Positions 63,511 to 64,000 of a DNA stretch of 64,000 nucleotides are shown here, piece after piece (within the stretch, counting starts at the first letter, position 1; every line of letters begins with the position of its first letter). The DNA lies in the NCBI RefSeq assembly GCF_900106925.1, contig NZ_FNNZ01000001.1, positions 512,496 to 576,495 on the forward strand, in the 5' to 3' direction. The stretch is from Thiocapsa roseopersicina. GTDB taxonomy: Bacteria > Pseudomonadota > Gammaproteobacteria > Chromatiales > Chromatiaceae. A model generated the notes under the pieces. That model made no database searches, was not told the DNA's origin, and saw nothing but the letters and a program-made list of their open reading frames with translations. The translations under genes were made by a program, and so were the position numbers.

Positions 63511-64000
63511 CGGATGTCCTCGGCGGTGTTCAGGGGCAGATAGGCCGGCGGCAGGCCGGTGGCGGCATGGGTCTCGAGGAGCTGGCGCAGCAGCGGCGCG
63601 ATGCCGCCGGGCGCGCTCGGTTGCGGGAGCGGTGCGCCGGACACCAGCGCACGGCGGGCCTCCCCGGCATTGGCGGCCTTATCCAGCGGGCGCACGGGAC
63701 TCAGGATCGCGCCGCCGTGCGGATCCACCAGATCGACATGGGCCAGATCCCAGCGCGCGTAGCGCAGATGCACCGTCTCCAGGGCGCGGTAGCGCGCGGG
63801 GATCTCCAGGCGGATGCCGGCCAGGCTGACGGTGCCGTCGGCGCGGCGCTGGCGTCGTGCGACCTCGATGCGAAAGGCCGCGCGCAGGGCAGCGGCGTCC
63901 GGGCAGGGGCGCGCCACGGTCGGGCCCTCCAGATAGCGCGCCAGCGGCGTGGTGGCCAATTCCGAATGGGTGCTGCGGTGATACTCCTGCTCGACCCAGG
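63507..64000 (-). CDS. Mu/TnsB-like DDE transposase, C-terminal part (runs off the window)
   Basis: Partial: the 5' end lies beyond 64000. The visible ~164 residues begin WVEQEYHRSTHSELATTPLARYLEGP, the end of an integrase core (third catalytic E region), and go on through a Mu-type C-terminal beta-barrel (GTVSLAGIRLEIPARYRALETV, VDLVDPHGG). The stop overlaps the ATPase start. The DDE active site itself is outside the window except for its last segment. Confidence 0.85.
   Translation of the reverse strand, partial: WVEQEYHRSTHSELATTPLARYLEGPTVARPCPDAAALRAAFRIEVARRQRRADGTVSLAGIRLEIPARYRALETVHLRYARWDLAHVDLVDPHGGAILSPVRPLDKAANAGEARRALVSGAPLPQPSAPGGIAPLLRQLLETHAATGLPPAYLPLNTAEDIR

Larger units (their letters stand above)
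62290..64000 (-). mobile_element. Left part of a Mu/Tn7-type transposon (transposase, AAA+ ATPase, small protein)
   Basis: Transposase and ATPase genes overlap (ATGA) and a third small gene follows, reading toward the presumed left end near 62300. The layout is that of two-gene Mu/Tn552/ExeA-type elements. The transposase continues past the window edge, so the size and right end are unknown. Confidence 0.65.

Overview
The window is about 64 kb of GC-rich gammaproteobacterial chromosome, most likely from a purple sulfur bacterium of the Chromatiaceae. The best taxonomic clue is the hydrogenase operon in the order hynS-isp1-isp2-hynL, the arrangement known from Thiocapsa roseopersicina and Allochromatium vinosum. 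TamAB, LpxL, LolCD, SdhE/YgfX, ComEC and TsaB fit the same class. No rRNA, tRNA or CRISPR array was recognised.

Layout. (1) 0-9 kb: an HMA metal-binding protein, the isolated pore/S6/coiled-coil end of a voltage-gated sodium channel, then an overlapping envelope operon tamA-tamB-lpxL-like-UPF0104. (2) 9-16 kb: sdhCDAB with sdhE, a di-heme cytochrome c peroxidase, a YgfX-like protein, and a MoaD/ThiS-like protein paired with a BNR-repeat protein. (3) 16-21 kb: two small hypothetical genes, a Tat-exported metallophosphoesterase and rtcB. (4) 21-26.4 kb, minus strand: hupH-hynS-isp1-isp2-hynL, ending in a clear intrinsic terminator. (5) 26.5-28.1 kb: agmatine deiminase bracketed by two diverged ~190-bp direct repeats made of terminal-inverted-repeat (MITE-like) units, with a third unit beside them. 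(6) 28-37.6 kb, signalling block: PilZ protein, FixLJ-like two-component pair, STAS protein, PAS-GGDEF-EAL protein and a CheB-CheR-PAS fusion. (7) 37.7-50.2 kb, housekeeping block: DUF455 protein, glycerate kinase, tsaB, adenosine kinase, comEC, DUF2062 protein, lolD, lolC, a hydrolase-OsmC fusion and a UPF0114 protein. (8) 50.2-58.6 kb: an HNH remnant, an ArnT-like GT39 transferase, a GT2-GtrA fusion, a PmrAB/QseBC-like two-component system and a ten-heme cytochrome with a PKD domain. (9) 58.7-64 kb, scrambled accessory DNA: a 5'-truncated gene with an in-frame stop, a near-identical second copy of the 3' half of the GT2-GtrA gene, an Rpn-nuclease scrap, an EAL protein, and the left part of a Mu/Tn7-type transposon running off the window.

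How the genes work together. tamAB and lpxL serve outer-membrane protein assembly and lipid A acylation. The sdh block encodes complex II and its flavinylation factor. The hyn operon encodes an Isp-type (group 1e) uptake hydrogenase predicted to pass electrons through a membrane b-cytochrome and an HdrD/DsrK-like subunit. The most testable unexplained unit is at 53.6-58.6 kb: a direct repeat of two CTTAAG half-sites with 11-bp periodicity, the form of a PmrA/QseB box, lies between the two-component genes and the multiheme cytochrome gene. This suggests a local sensor-regulator-cytochrome module. The neighbouring 600-bp GtrA duplication differs from its parent only at synonymous positions, so the copy probably came from a second functional gene and not by decay of the one in this window.
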